DNA from: Streptomyces sp. cg36
GTDB taxonomy: Bacteria; Actinomycetota; Actinomycetes; Streptomycetales; Streptomycetaceae
DNA length: 64,000 nt
Reading direction: 5' to 3'
NCBI RefSeq assembly: GCF_041080675.1
Contig: NZ_CP163520.1
Span: 682,001-746,000 of the forward strand
Below are positions 24,047-33,666 of this stretch, one piece after another. The position numbers were made by a program, and so were the translations under genes. Numbering within the stretch: position 1 is the first letter of the stretch; each line of letters starts with the position of its first letter. Below the pieces are notes generated by a model. That model searched no databases. It was not told where the DNA came from and was given only the letters and a program-made list of their open reading frames with translations.

Positions 24047-24988
24047 GTGACCTCACCCGACCGAACCGCCTGGCGAACCGCGCTGGAGCGGCGCTCCCAC
24101 ACCGCGGGGATGCGCGGCCTCGCCCAGCGCCTGCGCCATCCGGTCCGCACCTCGTACCCCAGCACCCGCGCCCTGCGGGCCCGTCGCCACCGCGGCGAGG
24201 GCCGCCCCTCGACCGCGACGACGTTCTGGGGCCGTCAGATGTCGATCGCCCTGCCCGAGGAGGTGTCCATCGGCATCCACCGCTACGGGTTCGTGGACTA
24301 CGACCTCACCGCGTTCCTGCTCGGGCACCTGCGGCCCGGCGACACCGTGCTCGACGTCGGCGCGCACATCGGCTACTACACGATGTGGGCCAGCGAACTG
24401 GTCGGCCCGGGCGGCTCGGTGACCGCCTTCGAGCCGACGCCGTCGACCCTGTCGGTGCTGCGGATGAACGCGGCCCGGCTGCCCAACGCCTCGGTGGTGC
24501 CCTCGGCCGTCTGGTCGAAGAAGGACCAGCTGGTCTTCTTCGACCACGGGCCCGGCTACAGCGCCTACAACTCCACGTTCGAGGCCCGGCTGCCCGACGC
24601 GGTCCGCACCCGCATCCCCTCCGAGCCGTTCACCGTCGACGCGGTCAGCCTCGACGACCACGTACGCGAACGGGGCCTCGCCGTCGACTTCGTGAAGATC
24701 GACGCCGAGAGCGCCGAGGCACACGTCCTCAGCGGCATGCGCGAGCTGCTCGCCGGACAACGGCCGGTCGTGTCGCTGGAGGTGGGCGACCTCGACGTGG
24801 CGGGCGCACCGGCCAGCCGCGACCTCGTCGACACGCTGGTGGCCGCCGGATACGAGCCCTTCGAGCTGCACCGCGGCACGCCGGTGCCGCACCGGCCGCA
24901 GCGGCACTACGCGTACCAGAACCTGCTCTTCGCACCGGCGGGCCAGTGGCACGCGCCCGACTCCAGGAGGCCGCAGCACGATGCATGA
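24047..24988 (+). CDS. hyg6: FkbM-family O-methyltransferase
   Basis: A 313-residue SAM-dependent methyltransferase of the FkbM family. TVLDVGAHIGYYTMWASEL (100-118) is SAM motif I, VTAFEPTPSTLSVLRMNA the acidic-loop motif, and VDFVKIDAESAEAHVL the FkbM signature. FkbM enzymes O-methylate sugars, cyclitols and polyketide hydroxyls. In hygromycin A synthesis an O-methyl on the aminocyclitol is the expected precursor of the methylenedioxy bridge, and published gene-deletion work, as I recall, ties hyg6 to that bridge. GTG 24047; the 3' end overlaps hyg7 by 8 nt, so the two are coupled. The first 60 residues are basic and poorly conserved. Confidence 0.88.
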   Translation: MTSPDRTAWRTALERRSHTAGMRGLAQRLRHPVRTSYPSTRALRARRHRGEGRPSTATTFWGRQMSIALPEEVSIGIHRYGFVDYDLTAFLLGHLRPGDTVLDVGAHIGYYTMWASELVGPGGSVTAFEPTPSTLSVLRMNAARLPNASVVPSAVWSKKDQLVFFDHGPGYSAYNSTFEARLPDAVRTRIPSEPFTVDAVSLDDHVRERGLAVDFVKIDAESAEAHVLSGMRELLAGQRPVVSLEVGDLDVAGAPASRDLVDTLVAAGYEPFELHRGTPVPHRPQRHYAYQNLLFAPAGQWHAPDSRRPQHDA

Positions 24989-26720
24989 CCTGATCATCCG
25001 CAACGGCGATCTCTACGACGGGTCCGGTATCCCCGCCCGTGCCGGCGACGTCGCGGTGGACCACGGCGTGATCACCAAGGTGGGCCGGGTCACCGAGCGG
25101 GGCCGCACCGAGATCGACGCCGAGGGGCACATCGTCACGCCCGGGTTCGTCGACATCCACACCCACTTCGACGGCCAGGTCAGCTGGGACCCCCAGCTGA
25201 CGCCCAGCTGCTGGCACGGCGTCACCTCGGTCGTGATGGGCAACTGCGGGGTCGGCTTCGCCCCCGCCCAGCCCGACCGCCACGACTGGCTGATCGGTCT
25301 GATGGAGGGTGTGGAGGACATTCCCGGTGCCTCGCTCTCCGAGGGCATCACCTGGCAGTGGGAGACCTTCCCGGAGTACCTGAACGCCGTGGAGCGCGTG
25401 CCCCGGGTCATGGACGTGGCGGCCCAGGTCCCGCACGGCGCGCTGCGCGCCTATGTGATGGGCGAGCGGGGCGCCGACAACGAGCCGCCCACCGAGGACG
25501 ACCTCAAGCGGATGTGCGCGCTGGTCCGCGAGGGTCTGGACGCGGGCGCCATCGGGTTCTCCACCTCGCGCACCCTGACCCACCTCGCCATCACCGGCGC
25601 CCCCGTGCCCGGCACCTTCGCCGCCGAGGACGAGCTGTTCGCGCTGGGCGGGGTGCTCGGCGACGCCGGGACCGGGGTGTTCCAGCTGGTGCCGCTGGGC
25701 GCGGGCGGCGAGAAGGTCGACGACCCGCTCGGCGAGATCAAGTGGATGCGCAGGCTGTCGGCGGCGGTGCGGCGCCCGATCACGTTCGGGCTGTTCCAGA
25801 ACGACGCCGACCCGGACGGCTGGCGCGAGCTCCTCCAGATCGCCGAGGACGCGGTGGCCGAGGGCGCCGATCTGCATCCGCAGGTGGCGGGGCGGCCGTT
25901 CAGCGTCATCATCAGCCTGGACTCCACCCACCCGTTCCACAAAAGGCCCTCGTACAAGAAGATCGCCCATCTGCCCGCGCCCGAGCGGCGCGCCGCGATG
26001 CGCGACCCGCTGCTGCGCGAGCGGATCCTGGCCGAGCAGCCGGAGAACGCCGACCCGCGCTCGGCGCTGTTCCCGCAGGGCTACGAGCGGCACTTCCCGA
26101 TGGACGCGACCGCGCCGGACTACGAGCCCGCCGCCGACCAGTCGTTCGACGCGCTCGCCCGGCGCACCGGCCAGAACCCCGAAGCGCTCATCTACGACTT
26201 CCTCACCTCCGAGTCCACCAGCGGCATGATCTTCCGGCCGCTGCTCGGGTACTCCGAGTACACCCTCGACCCGATCCGCGAGATGCTGCTGCACCCGCAG
26301 GCGGTGCTCGGGCTGAGCGACGCCGGTGCGCACTGCCGGCTGATCTGCGACGCCAGCACACCCACCTCGATGCTCACGCACTGGGCGCGCGACCGCGCCC
26401 GGGGCAGGCGGCTGCCGCTGGAGTTCGTCATCAAGAAGCAGACCTCGGAGCCCGCGGGGCTGTACGGGCTGCGCGACCGGGGGCTGCTGCGCCCCGGCTA
26501 CCGGGCCGACATCAACGTCATCGACCTCGACCGGCTGACGCTGCGCTCCCCCGAGTTCGTCCACGACCTGCCGGCGGGCGGCGGCCGGCTGATCCAGAAG
26601 GCGGACGGCTACGCGGCGACCGTGGTCGCCGGAGAGATCACCTTCCGCCACGGGCAGGCCACCGGCGCGCTGCCCGGCAGGCTCGTGCGCGGCACCCGGC
26701 CGGGCCCGGTCGTCCTGTGA
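24981..26720 (+). CDS. hyg7: Amidohydrolase of the N-acyl-D-amino acid deacylase family
   Basis: A 579-residue metal-dependent hydrolase fold. [17 protein letters not shown] (55-71) holds the HxH metal pair; [23 protein letters not shown] and the late [11 protein letters not shown] aspartate are family blocks. The usual reaction is hydrolysis of N-acyl-D-amino acids, which has no obvious place in hygromycin A. Coupling to the methyltransferase hyg6, and published work as I recall it, suggest instead that it helps close the methylenedioxy bridge on the aminocyclitol, an unusual job for this fold. That role is inference plus memory, not seen in the sequence. Confidence 0.88.
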   Translation: MHDLIIRNGDLYDGSGIPARAGDVAVDHGVITKVGRVTERGRTEIDAEGHIVTPGFVDIHTHFDGQVSWDPQLTPSCWHGVTSVVMGNCGVGFAPAQPDRHDWLIGLMEGVEDIPGASLSEGITWQWETFPEYLNAVERVPRVMDVAAQVPHGALRAYVMGERGADNEPPTEDDLKRMCALVREGLDAGAIGFSTSRTLTHLAITGAPVPGTFAAEDELFALGGVLGDAGTGVFQLVPLGAGGEKVDDPLGEIKWMRRLSAAVRRPITFGLFQNDADPDGWRELLQIAEDAVAEGADLHPQVAGRPFSVIISLDSTHPFHKRPSYKKIAHLPAPERRAAMRDPLLRERILAEQPENADPRSALFPQGYERHFPMDATAPDYEPAADQSFDALARRTGQNPEALIYDFLTSESTSGMIFRPLLGYSEYTLDPIREMLLHPQAVLGLSDAGAHCRLICDASTPTSMLTHWARDRARGRRLPLEFVIKKQTSEPAGLYGLRDRGLLRPGYRADINVIDLDRLTLRSPEFVHDLPAGGGRLIQKADGYAATVVAGEITFRHGQATGALPGRLVRGTRPGPVVL

Positions 26721-26755
26721 AACCGCTGACGTCAAGCTATCGAGGGGACCACGCA

Positions 26756-27991
26756 GTGACCGACGTTTCCGAAGCGCTCCGGCTCGACAATTCGATGAAG
26801 CTGCTCGCCCGCGGGCGCCTGGTCGACGCGACGCTGTCCGAGAAGGACTACGTCATCGAGCGCGACCGGCTGGTGGACGGCGCCTATCCCGTCTACGGAG
26901 AGCGCGCCCGCGGCGCCCGCATCTGGGACGCCGACGGCAACGAGTACCTGGACTACATCCTGGCGTACGGAACGATCATCCTCGGCCACGCCGACCCGGC
27001 CGTGACCGAGGCGGCGCTGCGCGAGATCGAGGAGGGCTTCTCGATCACCCTGCGCAAGCGCACCCAGATCGAGCTCGCCGAGCGCCTGGTGCAGATCGTC
27101 CCCGGCGCGGAGCGGGTGTTCCTGCTCAAGACCGGCTCGGACGCCACCAGCGCGGCGGTCCGCCTGGCGCGCGCCTACACCGGGCGCGACCGGGTGGTGC
27201 GCTGGGGCTACAACGGGTGGCACGACTGGGCCGCGCAGCGCCCCGGCGGCATCCCCGACACCGTGCGGACCCAGGTCGACACCTTCCGGTACAACGACCT
27301 GGACAGTCTGCGCGAGGTGTTCCGGCGGCACCCCGGCCAGGTGGCCTGTCTGCTGCTGATGCCCTTCGAACTCGACAGCCCCGAGCCCGGGTTCCTCCAG
27401 GGCGCGGTCGACCTGGCGCACGAGCACGGGGCGCTGGTGGTCTTCGACGAGATGCGCTCCGGGTTCCGGGTGGCGCTCGGCGGGGCGCAGGAGCTGTTCG
27501 GGGTCCGGGCCGACCTGGCCACCTTCAGCAAGGCGATGGCGAACGGCTGGGCGGTCTCGGCGCTGACCGGCCGGGCCGAGGTGATGGCGATGGTCGGCCA
27601 GACCCACATCTCGTCGACGTTCTACTCCAACACGGTCGCCATGGCGGCGGCGGTGGCGACCATGGACCGGCTGGCGGACGGCACCGTCCTGGGGCGGGTG
27701 CGCGAGCTGGGCGTGCGGCTGCAGAGCGGGCTGAGCGAGCAGATCGGGCGGCACGGGGTGCCCGCCCAGGTGCGCGGGGTGCCGCAGATGCCGTTCCTGA
27801 CGTTCTCCCACCCCGACCCGGCCCGCGCGCGGCTGATGCAGGACGCGTTCTTCACCCACACCACCCGCCGGGGCGTGCTGCTGCACCCCACCCACCACTG
27901 GTTCATCTGCGGGGCCACCACCGACGAGGACCTCGACCACACCCTGGCCGCCTGCGACGAGGCGTTCAGGGTCGCCGCGAAGGTGGCGTGA
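26756..27991 (+). CDS. hyg8: Class III aminotransferase (inosose amination)
   Basis: A 411-residue PLP enzyme close to glutamate-1-semialdehyde aminotransferases. LLKTGSDATSAAVRLARAYT (phosphate-binding), VVFDEMRSGFR with the ring-nitrogen aspartate D231, and LATFSKAMANGWAVSA with the predicted Schiff-base lysine K259 are all present. In this cluster it is expected to put the amine on a keto-inositol made by Hyg17, giving the aminocyclitol. GTG 26756 has GAGGGG 8-13 nt upstream. Its stop at 27991 abuts the ACP gene hyg9 directly. Amine donor unknown, probably glutamate or glutamine. Confidence 0.9.
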   Translation: MTDVSEALRLDNSMKLLARGRLVDATLSEKDYVIERDRLVDGAYPVYGERARGARIWDADGNEYLDYILAYGTIILGHADPAVTEAALREIEEGFSITLRKRTQIELAERLVQIVPGAERVFLLKTGSDATSAAVRLARAYTGRDRVVRWGYNGWHDWAAQRPGGIPDTVRTQVDTFRYNDLDSLREVFRRHPGQVACLLLMPFELDSPEPGFLQGAVDLAHEHGALVVFDEMRSGFRVALGGAQELFGVRADLATFSKAMANGWAVSALTGRAEVMAMVGQTHISSTFYSNTVAMAAAVATMDRLADGTVLGRVRELGVRLQSGLSEQIGRHGVPAQVRGVPQMPFLTFSHPDPARARLMQDAFFTHTTRRGVLLHPTHHWFICGATTDEDLDHTLAACDEAFRVAAKVA

Positions 27992-28243
27992 GTGAACGCC
28001 CATCAGACGCTGCTGGCACGGGTGCGGGCCGAGCTCGCGCACCAGCTGCACGAGGAGCCCGGCCTGCCGTGGCTGAGCGACACCGAGCCGCTGGCGCCCG
28101 CCGGCGTGGACTCGGTGCTGGTCATCACGGTGGTCGGCGAACTGGAGAGGGAGCTCGGCGTGACCCTGCCCGACGACGCGGTCCTCGGCTCGGCGAGCAT
28201 CAGCTCGCTGGCCACGGCACTGAGCCGGGGTGATCGGCGATGA
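27992..28243 (+). CDS. hyg9: Acyl carrier protein
   Basis: An 83-residue carrier protein. PAGVDSVLVITVVGELE places the phosphopantetheine serine at S41 in the DSV motif; flanking helices match ACPs. It is one of two ACPs in the cluster and may carry either the aryl starter or the methylmalonyl extender. GTG start immediately after hyg8, and the stop overlaps hyg10 (ATGA). The symbol follows from the fixed order between hyg8 and hyg17. Confidence 0.88.
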   Translation: MNAHQTLLARVRAELAHQLHEEPGLPWLSDTEPLAPAGVDSVLVITVVGELERELGVTLPDDAVLGSASISSLATALSRGDRR

Positions 28244-29364
28244 GCGGCACGGGAGGCGGGGTCGCCGTCACCGGGCTCGGGGTGTGCAGCCCGGCGGGCG
28301 TCGGGGTGGACGCCCTGTGGGAGGCGCTGGCCACCGGGAAGGCGCACCATCCGCCGATCACCGGGTTCGACGCCGGTGGCGCCACCCTGGAGGCGGCGGG
28401 CCGGGTGCCGGGGACCGGCCCGGACGGCGTCTGGCGCGCCCTCGACCTCGCCGAGACCGCCGTACGGGAGGCGCTGGACGGGGTGGACGACGCCGGGCGG
28501 GAGCGGGCCGCGCTGGTGCTCGGCACCACCGACCCGGGAGTGGTGCCGCCGCGGCCCGGCCACTTCACCGGCGACCTCGCCGCGGCCTGCGCCGAGCGGA
28601 CCGGGCTCGGCGGGGAGGCCCTCACCGTCGCCAACGCCTCCGCGTCGGGCGCCGCCGCCATCGCGGTGGCCCGTGACCTGGTGGCCGCCGGGGACGCGCC
28701 GCTGGCGCTGGTGGGCGGCGCCGACGCGGTGACCGACATGGCCTTCCTCGGCCTCAACTCGCTGCGCACCCTGGGCCCGCAGGGCTGCCGGCCGTTCAGC
28801 ACCGAGCGGCGCGGCATCGGGCTCTCCGAGGGCGCCGCCGTCCTGCGGCTCGAACCGCTCGGCGCGTCCGACGGCGCACCGCCGCTGGCCGTGCTGGCCG
28901 GCTGCGGGCTCACCAACGCCACCGGCCACCTGGCCGCGCCGGGCGCCGACGGCATCGAACTGGCCGTACGGCTGGCGCTCGCGGACGCGGGTCTGGAACC
29001 CGATGACATCGACTTCGTCAACACGCACGGCCCGGGCACCCGGCGCGGCGACACCGCCGAGATCGCGGCGCTGCGCGCGGTGTTCGGCGCCCGGCTCACG
29101 GCGATCCCGGTCAACAGCGTCAAGGGCGTGCTCTGGCACCTCCAGGGCGGGGCGGGCGCCGTCGAGGCCATGGCGTGCGTGCTGTCCCTGGCGCACCGCG
29201 CGGTCACCCCGACCTGGGGCGCCCGGCCGGTCGATCCGGTCTGCGCCGATCTCGACCTGGTCCTCGATGACGGGCCCCGCCCGCTCCCCGGGCTCGGGAC
29301 GGCGCTGACCGTGTCGTGCGGGCTGGGCGGGATGAACACCGCACTCGTCTTCCGGAGGCCCTGA
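28240..29364 (+). CDS. hyg10: Ketosynthase with serine at the nucleophile position
   Basis: A 374-residue thiolase-fold condensing enzyme. The segment equivalent to TACASG reads NASASG, so the usual cysteine is serine (S134). Histidines are kept: H263 in VNTHGPGT and H300 in VKGVLWHLQGG, with K295. The enzyme should condense the 4-hydroxybenzoyl starter with methylmalonyl-ACP. Serine could act as nucleophile, as I recall for DpsC of the daunorubicin pathway, or the enzyme could work without covalent acylation. It is paired with hyg11, a shorter homologue, as in KS/chain-length-factor pairs. ATG overlaps the hyg9 stop; the 3' end overlaps hyg11 (TGATG). Confidence 0.87.
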   Translation: MSGTGGGVAVTGLGVCSPAGVGVDALWEALATGKAHHPPITGFDAGGATLEAAGRVPGTGPDGVWRALDLAETAVREALDGVDDAGRERAALVLGTTDPGVVPPRPGHFTGDLAAACAERTGLGGEALTVANASASGAAAIAVARDLVAAGDAPLALVGGADAVTDMAFLGLNSLRTLGPQGCRPFSTERRGIGLSEGAAVLRLEPLGASDGAPPLAVLAGCGLTNATGHLAAPGADGIELAVRLALADAGLEPDDIDFVNTHGPGTRRGDTAEIAALRAVFGARLTAIPVNSVKGVLWHLQGGAGAVEAMACVLSLAHRAVTPTWGARPVDPVCADLDLVLDDGPRPLPGLGTALTVSCGLGGMNTALVFRRP

Positions 29365-30125
29365 TGGACGACACGTTCGTGATCACCGCCATGGCCTCGG
29401 GCGAGGTCGACACGGCGCAGCTGTGGCAGGCCCACGCGGCGGGCCCCGAGGGCTGGCCGGACGTGAACAAGTGGACCCGCGAAATCCCGGAGCGCGTCGC
29501 GGAGTTGGCGGGCAAGGCGCTGGGCGGCGCGGGCGGGGTGGATCCGGCCCGTACGGACTGCGTCATCGGCTCGGCGTACGGCTCGGGCCATGTGGCGGAG
29601 ACCATCCGCGCCCGGCTGGACGCGGGCGCGCGTTCGTCGCTGGCGCCCGAGTCCTTCCTGTACTTCAACGCCCACGGCGTGACGTCCCTGATCTGTCTGC
29701 GCCACGGGCTGCGCGGCCACTGCGCCACCGTCCTCGGCGCGGGCGCGGGGCTCCAGGCCCTGGCGGTCGCACAGCGCAGGCTGCGGCTCACGGGTGACGG
29801 GCCGGTGCTCTGCGGGGCGTACGAGCTGCTCAGCCCGGCCGCCGCCGAGGCGCGCGGCAGCGGCCCGGTGCCGGGCTGGGCGGCGTTCCTGGTCCTGGAG
29901 AGGGCCGGGCGGGCGCGCGAGCGGGGCGCCCGGGCGCTCGCCACGCTCGGGCCCGTGGAGCGGTTCGCCGCCACGGCCCCGGTCACCGGGGACGATCCGC
30001 GCGCCACCGCCCCGTCGGCCGAACTGATCGCCTGGCTCGACGACCCCGGCGCGGCGGCCACGGCCACCGTGACCGCGCACGCCGGGCGGCACGGCTACCG
30101 CGTCACCGCGCGAAGGGAGGCGTGA
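29364..30125 (+). CDS. hyg11: Degenerate ketosynthase-like partner protein
   Basis: A 253-residue protein with the N-terminal half of the ketosynthase fold, much shorter than a full ketosynthase (about 400). The stretch ATVLGAGAGLQALAVAQ (121-137) aligns with the nucleophile elbow of Hyg10, but alanine (A126) stands where the cysteine should be. No HGT histidine motif is seen. It is therefore probably a non-catalytic partner that shapes the Hyg10 active site, like a chain-length factor. It overlaps hyg10 by one base (TGATG) and hyg12 by 4 nt, so strict coexpression is expected. Confidence 0.75.
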   Translation: MDDTFVITAMASGEVDTAQLWQAHAAGPEGWPDVNKWTREIPERVAELAGKALGGAGGVDPARTDCVIGSAYGSGHVAETIRARLDAGARSSLAPESFLYFNAHGVTSLICLRHGLRGHCATVLGAGAGLQALAVAQRRLRLTGDGPVLCGAYELLSPAAAEARGSGPVPGWAAFLVLERAGRARERGARALATLGPVERFAATAPVTGDDPRATAPSAELIAWLDDPGAAATATVTAHAGRHGYRVTARREA

Positions 30126-31483
30126 CCGTGGCCGACACCCTGCTGGACGTCCTGGCCGGGCACCGCCGCGCCGGGCGCGGCGACCGGCCCGCCCTGATCG
30201 ACCGGCGCCGCTCGGTGACCTACGCCGAGCTGGAGGGCGAAGTGGGCGCGCGGGCAGGGGAGTTGCGCGCGGCCGGGATCGGGCCCGGGGTCCGGGTCGG
30301 GGCCGTCCTGACGACCCTCCTCGACTCGGTGGTCGACTTCGCCGCCGCCACCTCCCTGCACGCCGCGGTGCTGGTGCTCCAGGAGGCGGCCGGCGCGGCC
30401 GAACGCTCCGCCGCGCTGGCCGACTTCGGTGCCGAACTGGTCCTCGACGGCGAGGTCCTCACCCGGCTGCGGCCCACCACCGCGGCGGGCGGCCGGGACC
30501 CGGCCTTCGCGATGGCGAGCTCCGGCACCAGCGGACGGCCCAAGGTGATCTCCCGCGAGTGGGCGGGCACCCTGCACAACTCGGCGGCCTTCGCCCGGAC
30601 CCTGGGCCTGGACGCCGACGACACGGTGCTCACCACCAGCCCGCTCGGCCACAGTTACGCGATCGAGGCGGGCACCCTGGCCGTGCTGACCGCGGGCGCC
30701 TGCCAGCTGATCCCGGCCGGACCGCTCACTCCGGCCCGGGCCGCGCTCCTGGTCGAGCGCCACCGGCCCACCGTGCTGCAGAGCGTGCCGCTGATCCTGG
30801 ACTGGTGGGGGCGCGGCGACGTGCCCCGCGCGGGCACCTGGAAGCGGTGCGTGAGCGCGGGCGAGGGCCTGCCGGAGCGGGCCGCCGAGCCGTGGCGCGA
30901 GGCGGGCCTGACGGTCTACGACCACTACGGCAACTCCGAACTCGGCCAGCTCACCCTGAATGCGGCGGGCGGCAACGGAGGCGTCGGCCATCCGCTGCCC
31001 GGTGTGCGGATCAAGGCGGGCAACGGTGAGCCGGGTCCGGTGGAGGCGGCCTTTCCGGGCCTGTCCCCCGTCCGGATGGAGGGCGGGCACGCGGTGCCGC
31101 TCGCCGACGCGGACGGCTGGGTCACCACCGGCGACCTGGGGGTCCTGGACGACGACGGGCTGTGGCTCACCGGCCGCAGCGACCTGCTCATCAACATCGG
31201 CGGCAACAAGGTCTCCCCCGTCGAGGTGGAAGCCGTGCTGCGGACCCTGCCCGGGGTGCGGGACTGCGCGGTGGTGGGGCGGCCGGGACCGTCGGGCGAC
31301 AACCAGGTGTGGGCCTTCGTGGAGGCGGGCGCCGACGAGTTCGACGCCGCCGCGCTGCGCCGCCGGGCCCGCGAGCAGCTGATGACGGTGAAGGTGCCCA
31401 CCGTCTTCCGCCGGGTGGACGCACTGCCCCGCACGGGCAGCGGCAAGATCCGCCGCGGCCTGCTCATCGAGGACGGCGACTGA
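30122..31483 (+). CDS. hyg12: Acyl-AMP/CoA ligase for the aryl starter
   Basis: A 453-residue ANL-superfamily adenylating enzyme, short for the family because the N-terminal part is reduced. The phosphate-binding loop is MASSGTSGRPK (131-141), the adenine site YDHYGNSELGQ, the hinge DLGVLDDDGLWLTGRSD, and the C-terminal lysine is in TGSGKIRRGL. It activates a carboxylate with ATP and loads it on CoA or an ACP. In context the substrate is 4-hydroxybenzoate (or protocatechuate) and the acceptor Hyg9 or Hyg13. GTG start overlapping hyg11. Confidence 0.9.
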   Translation: MTVADTLLDVLAGHRRAGRGDRPALIDRRRSVTYAELEGEVGARAGELRAAGIGPGVRVGAVLTTLLDSVVDFAAATSLHAAVLVLQEAAGAAERSAALADFGAELVLDGEVLTRLRPTTAAGGRDPAFAMASSGTSGRPKVISREWAGTLHNSAAFARTLGLDADDTVLTTSPLGHSYAIEAGTLAVLTAGACQLIPAGPLTPARAALLVERHRPTVLQSVPLILDWWGRGDVPRAGTWKRCVSAGEGLPERAAEPWREAGLTVYDHYGNSELGQLTLNAAGGNGGVGHPLPGVRIKAGNGEPGPVEAAFPGLSPVRMEGGHAVPLADADGWVTTGDLGVLDDDGLWLTGRSDLLINIGGNKVSPVEVEAVLRTLPGVRDCAVVGRPGPSGDNQVWAFVEAGADEFDAAALRRRAREQLMTVKVPTVFRRVDALPRTGSGKIRRGLLIEDGD

Positions 31484-31546
31484 CCCCCACCCCCCATCCC
31501 CCGACCGGCACAGCACAGACATCGCCAGAGGAGAAGGAGAAAGACC

Positions 31547-31837
31547 ATGACCGACGGCACCGTTTCCGAGCCCGCCGACCGCGAGCACGTGATGCGGCTC
31601 ATCACGACCGTACTGGCGGAGCGCCCCCATCTGCCCGACCAGCTCAGCGAGACGACCACCCTCGACGAGATCGGCATCGACTCGCTGGACCTGATCGTGG
31701 TGCTCTCCCGCTTCGAGGAGAAGTGGGGCGTGCCCTACAGCGGCGAGGAGGCCGACTGGGCGTCGTTCGACAATCTGGGCCACCTGGCCGACACCCTGGT
31801 GGCCCGGGCCCGCACCGCCGCGCGGGAGGTGCGGTGA
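31547..31837 (+). CDS. hyg13: Acyl carrier protein
   Basis: A 96-residue ACP. DEIGIDSLDLIVVLSRFEEK carries the phosphopantetheine serine S46 in the DSL motif. GAGGAGAAGGAG precedes the ATG. Its stop overlaps the GTG of hyg14 (GTGA), so it is probably the carrier from which the acyltransferase-like Hyg14 takes the finished methyl-cinnamoyl chain (inference). The 63-nt gap after hyg12 holds only the ribosome site. Confidence 0.9.
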   Translation: MTDGTVSEPADREHVMRLITTVLAERPHLPDQLSETTTLDEIGIDSLDLIVVLSRFEEKWGVPYSGEEADWASFDNLGHLADTLVARARTAAREVR

Positions 31838-32877
31838 CGGCCACCGCGGTCCCCCGGTTCGACCAGCTCGGGGCGCTGGGGTGGCAGGACCGGGCGCTGG
31901 ACGGGCTCAACTGCGTACTGCGCTGCGTCGAGTCCGTCCTCGCCTCCCGGGGCCTGGGCCCGCAGGAGGTCGCCCGGGCGCTCAACGGCCCGCTGGACCC
32001 GGTCGGGCGCGATCTGGCCAAGGACTTCGACGGCTGCCGGGTGGAGTACCGCACCGAGTTCGACGACGGCTCGCGCAATGTGCCGTTCGTCCTGGAGCGC
32101 CTCGGCGAGGGCGAGCCGGTGATGGTGCTGCCGGACCGGTTCCACCTCCCCGGCGACGTGTACGAGGGCCGCTTCCACTTCCACGACCACGCGGTGCTCG
32201 CGATGGACTGGTCGCCCTCGGACGGCGTGCTCTCGGTCCTGGACACCGACGCGGACCCCGCCGACGGCTTCCGGCGGCGCTGGACGCTGACTCCCGCGCT
32301 GCACGCCCTGTTCACCTGGGTGGGTACGGTCACCACCACCGGCGAGCCCGACCGGCGGACCCCGCAGGAGTACTTCGCCGACCGGCTGGACCGGGACACC
32401 GCGCTGTTCTCGGTGGGCGCGCGCGCCCTCGACGGACTCTTCGACGAGCTCACCGGGACGGGCCTGAGCGCGGTGACGGCCCGGGCCCTGCACGTCCTGG
32501 TCCTCGGTGACATCCAGCCCCAGCTGTTCATCTACGCCAACGCGCTCGCCGTGCCGCGCGCCGACGGCGCACCCCTGGACCTGCCGCCCGAGCTGGCGGC
32601 GGTGCGCACGGCCGCGCTGGAGGCCCGGGTGCACGCCAAACGGCTCGGCATCGCGCTGATCGCGGCGCACGAGAAGCCGGATCCGCTCGCGGTGTATCCG
32701 CGCGTGCTGCCGCTGAGCCGGCCGCTGCGCGCCTCCCTGCACCGGCTGCGGGAGGCGCTGGTGGCGGCGGGCGGCCGGGAGGGGCCCGCCGACCCGGGCG
32801 CCGTGGACCGGCTGCGGGCCCGGTTCGCGCACATCGAGGGCATCTGCTTCCCGGTGCCCGAGGACGCGACCGCATGA
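31834..32877 (+). CDS. hyg14: BtrH-like acyltransferase (predicted amide former)
   Basis: A 347-residue protein whose N-terminal half follows the BtrH_N pattern. [17 protein letters not shown] puts a candidate nucleophilic cysteine at C27, and [14 protein letters not shown] (about 105-118) a candidate histidine with a beta-strand core. BtrH of butirosin synthesis moves an acyl chain from an ACP to an aminoglycoside amine. By analogy this protein should move the aryl-methylacryloyl chain from Hyg13 to the aminocyclitol nitrogen, the amide bond of hygromycin A. No other amide-forming enzyme is evident in the cluster, which supports the idea. GTG 31834 overlaps hyg13. Confidence 0.75.
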   Translation: MTATAVPRFDQLGALGWQDRALDGLNCVLRCVESVLASRGLGPQEVARALNGPLDPVGRDLAKDFDGCRVEYRTEFDDGSRNVPFVLERLGEGEPVMVLPDRFHLPGDVYEGRFHFHDHAVLAMDWSPSDGVLSVLDTDADPADGFRRRWTLTPALHALFTWVGTVTTTGEPDRRTPQEYFADRLDRDTALFSVGARALDGLFDELTGTGLSAVTARALHVLVLGDIQPQLFIYANALAVPRADGAPLDLPPELAAVRTAALEARVHAKRLGIALIAAHEKPDPLAVYPRVLPLSRPLRASLHRLREALVAAGGREGPADPGAVDRLRARFAHIEGICFPVPEDATA

Positions 32878-33614
32878 GCGGGTCGGTGGCTCTGGTGACC
32901 GGCGGCTCCGGCCCGCTGGGCCGGGCGGTCGCGCACGCGCTGGCCCTGTCCGGACACGCCGTCGGGGTGCACGCCCACCGCAACGGGCGGGCGGCCGAGG
33001 CGGCGGTGCGCGAGCTGCGGGAGGCGGGAGCGGCGGCGGTCGCGGTGACGGGCGACCTGAGCGCGCCCGGCGGCGGACGCGCGGTGGTGGACCGGGTGGT
33101 CGAGGAGTTCGGACGGCTCGACGTGCTGGTGGCCAACGCCGGCGTCCACCACGACCGCCTCCTCCTGAACGTGCCCGAGGAGGAGTGGGACGAGCAGGTC
33201 GCCGTCAACCTGACGGGGACGTTCCGCTGCGTCCGGGCCGGGGTGCGCGCCATGACCCGGCACTCGGGCGGGCGGATCGTCCTCGTCTCGTCGGTGGCGG
33301 GGCTGCGCGGCCAGCCCGGCCAGGCGGCCTACGCGGCCACCAAGTCGGGCCTGCACGGCCTGGCCTGGACGACCGCCAGGGAGTACGGGCGGTACGGCAT
33401 CACCTGCAACTGCGTGGCCCCCGGCCTGATCGCCGACACGCCCGCCCACGACCGCCTCTCCGACCGGGCGCGGGAGGCGGTGGTGGGCCGTACCCCGCTG
33501 GGCCGGGCGGGCCGGGCGGAGGAGATCGCGTCGGTGGTGTCGTTCCTGTGCTCCCCGGCGGCCTCCTACGTGTCCGGACAGGTGATCGCGGTGGACGGCG
33601 GGATGACGGCATGA
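32874..33614 (+). CDS. hyg15: 3-Oxoacyl-ACP reductase (FabG-like SDR)
   Basis: A 246-residue classical [23 protein letters not shown] (6-25) is the NADPH site, [11 protein letters not shown] the NAG motif, [24 protein letters not shown] has the catalytic Ser and YxxxK, and [11 protein letters not shown] is the usual FabG end. It would reduce the beta-keto group after the Hyg10 condensation; Hyg24 then dehydrates. It overlaps hyg14 by 4 nt (ATGA). Confidence 0.93.
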   Translation: MSGSVALVTGGSGPLGRAVAHALALSGHAVGVHAHRNGRAAEAAVRELREAGAAAVAVTGDLSAPGGGRAVVDRVVEEFGRLDVLVANAGVHHDRLLLNVPEEEWDEQVAVNLTGTFRCVRAGVRAMTRHSGGRIVLVSSVAGLRGQPGQAAYAATKSGLHGLAWTTAREYGRYGITCNCVAPGLIADTPAHDRLSDRAREAVVGRTPLGRAGRAEEIASVVSFLCSPAASYVSGQVIAVDGGMTA

Positions 33615-33666
33615 GCGCCACCGGGCGCCACGGCGAACAGCACGACCGGGACGAGCAGGAGGACGT

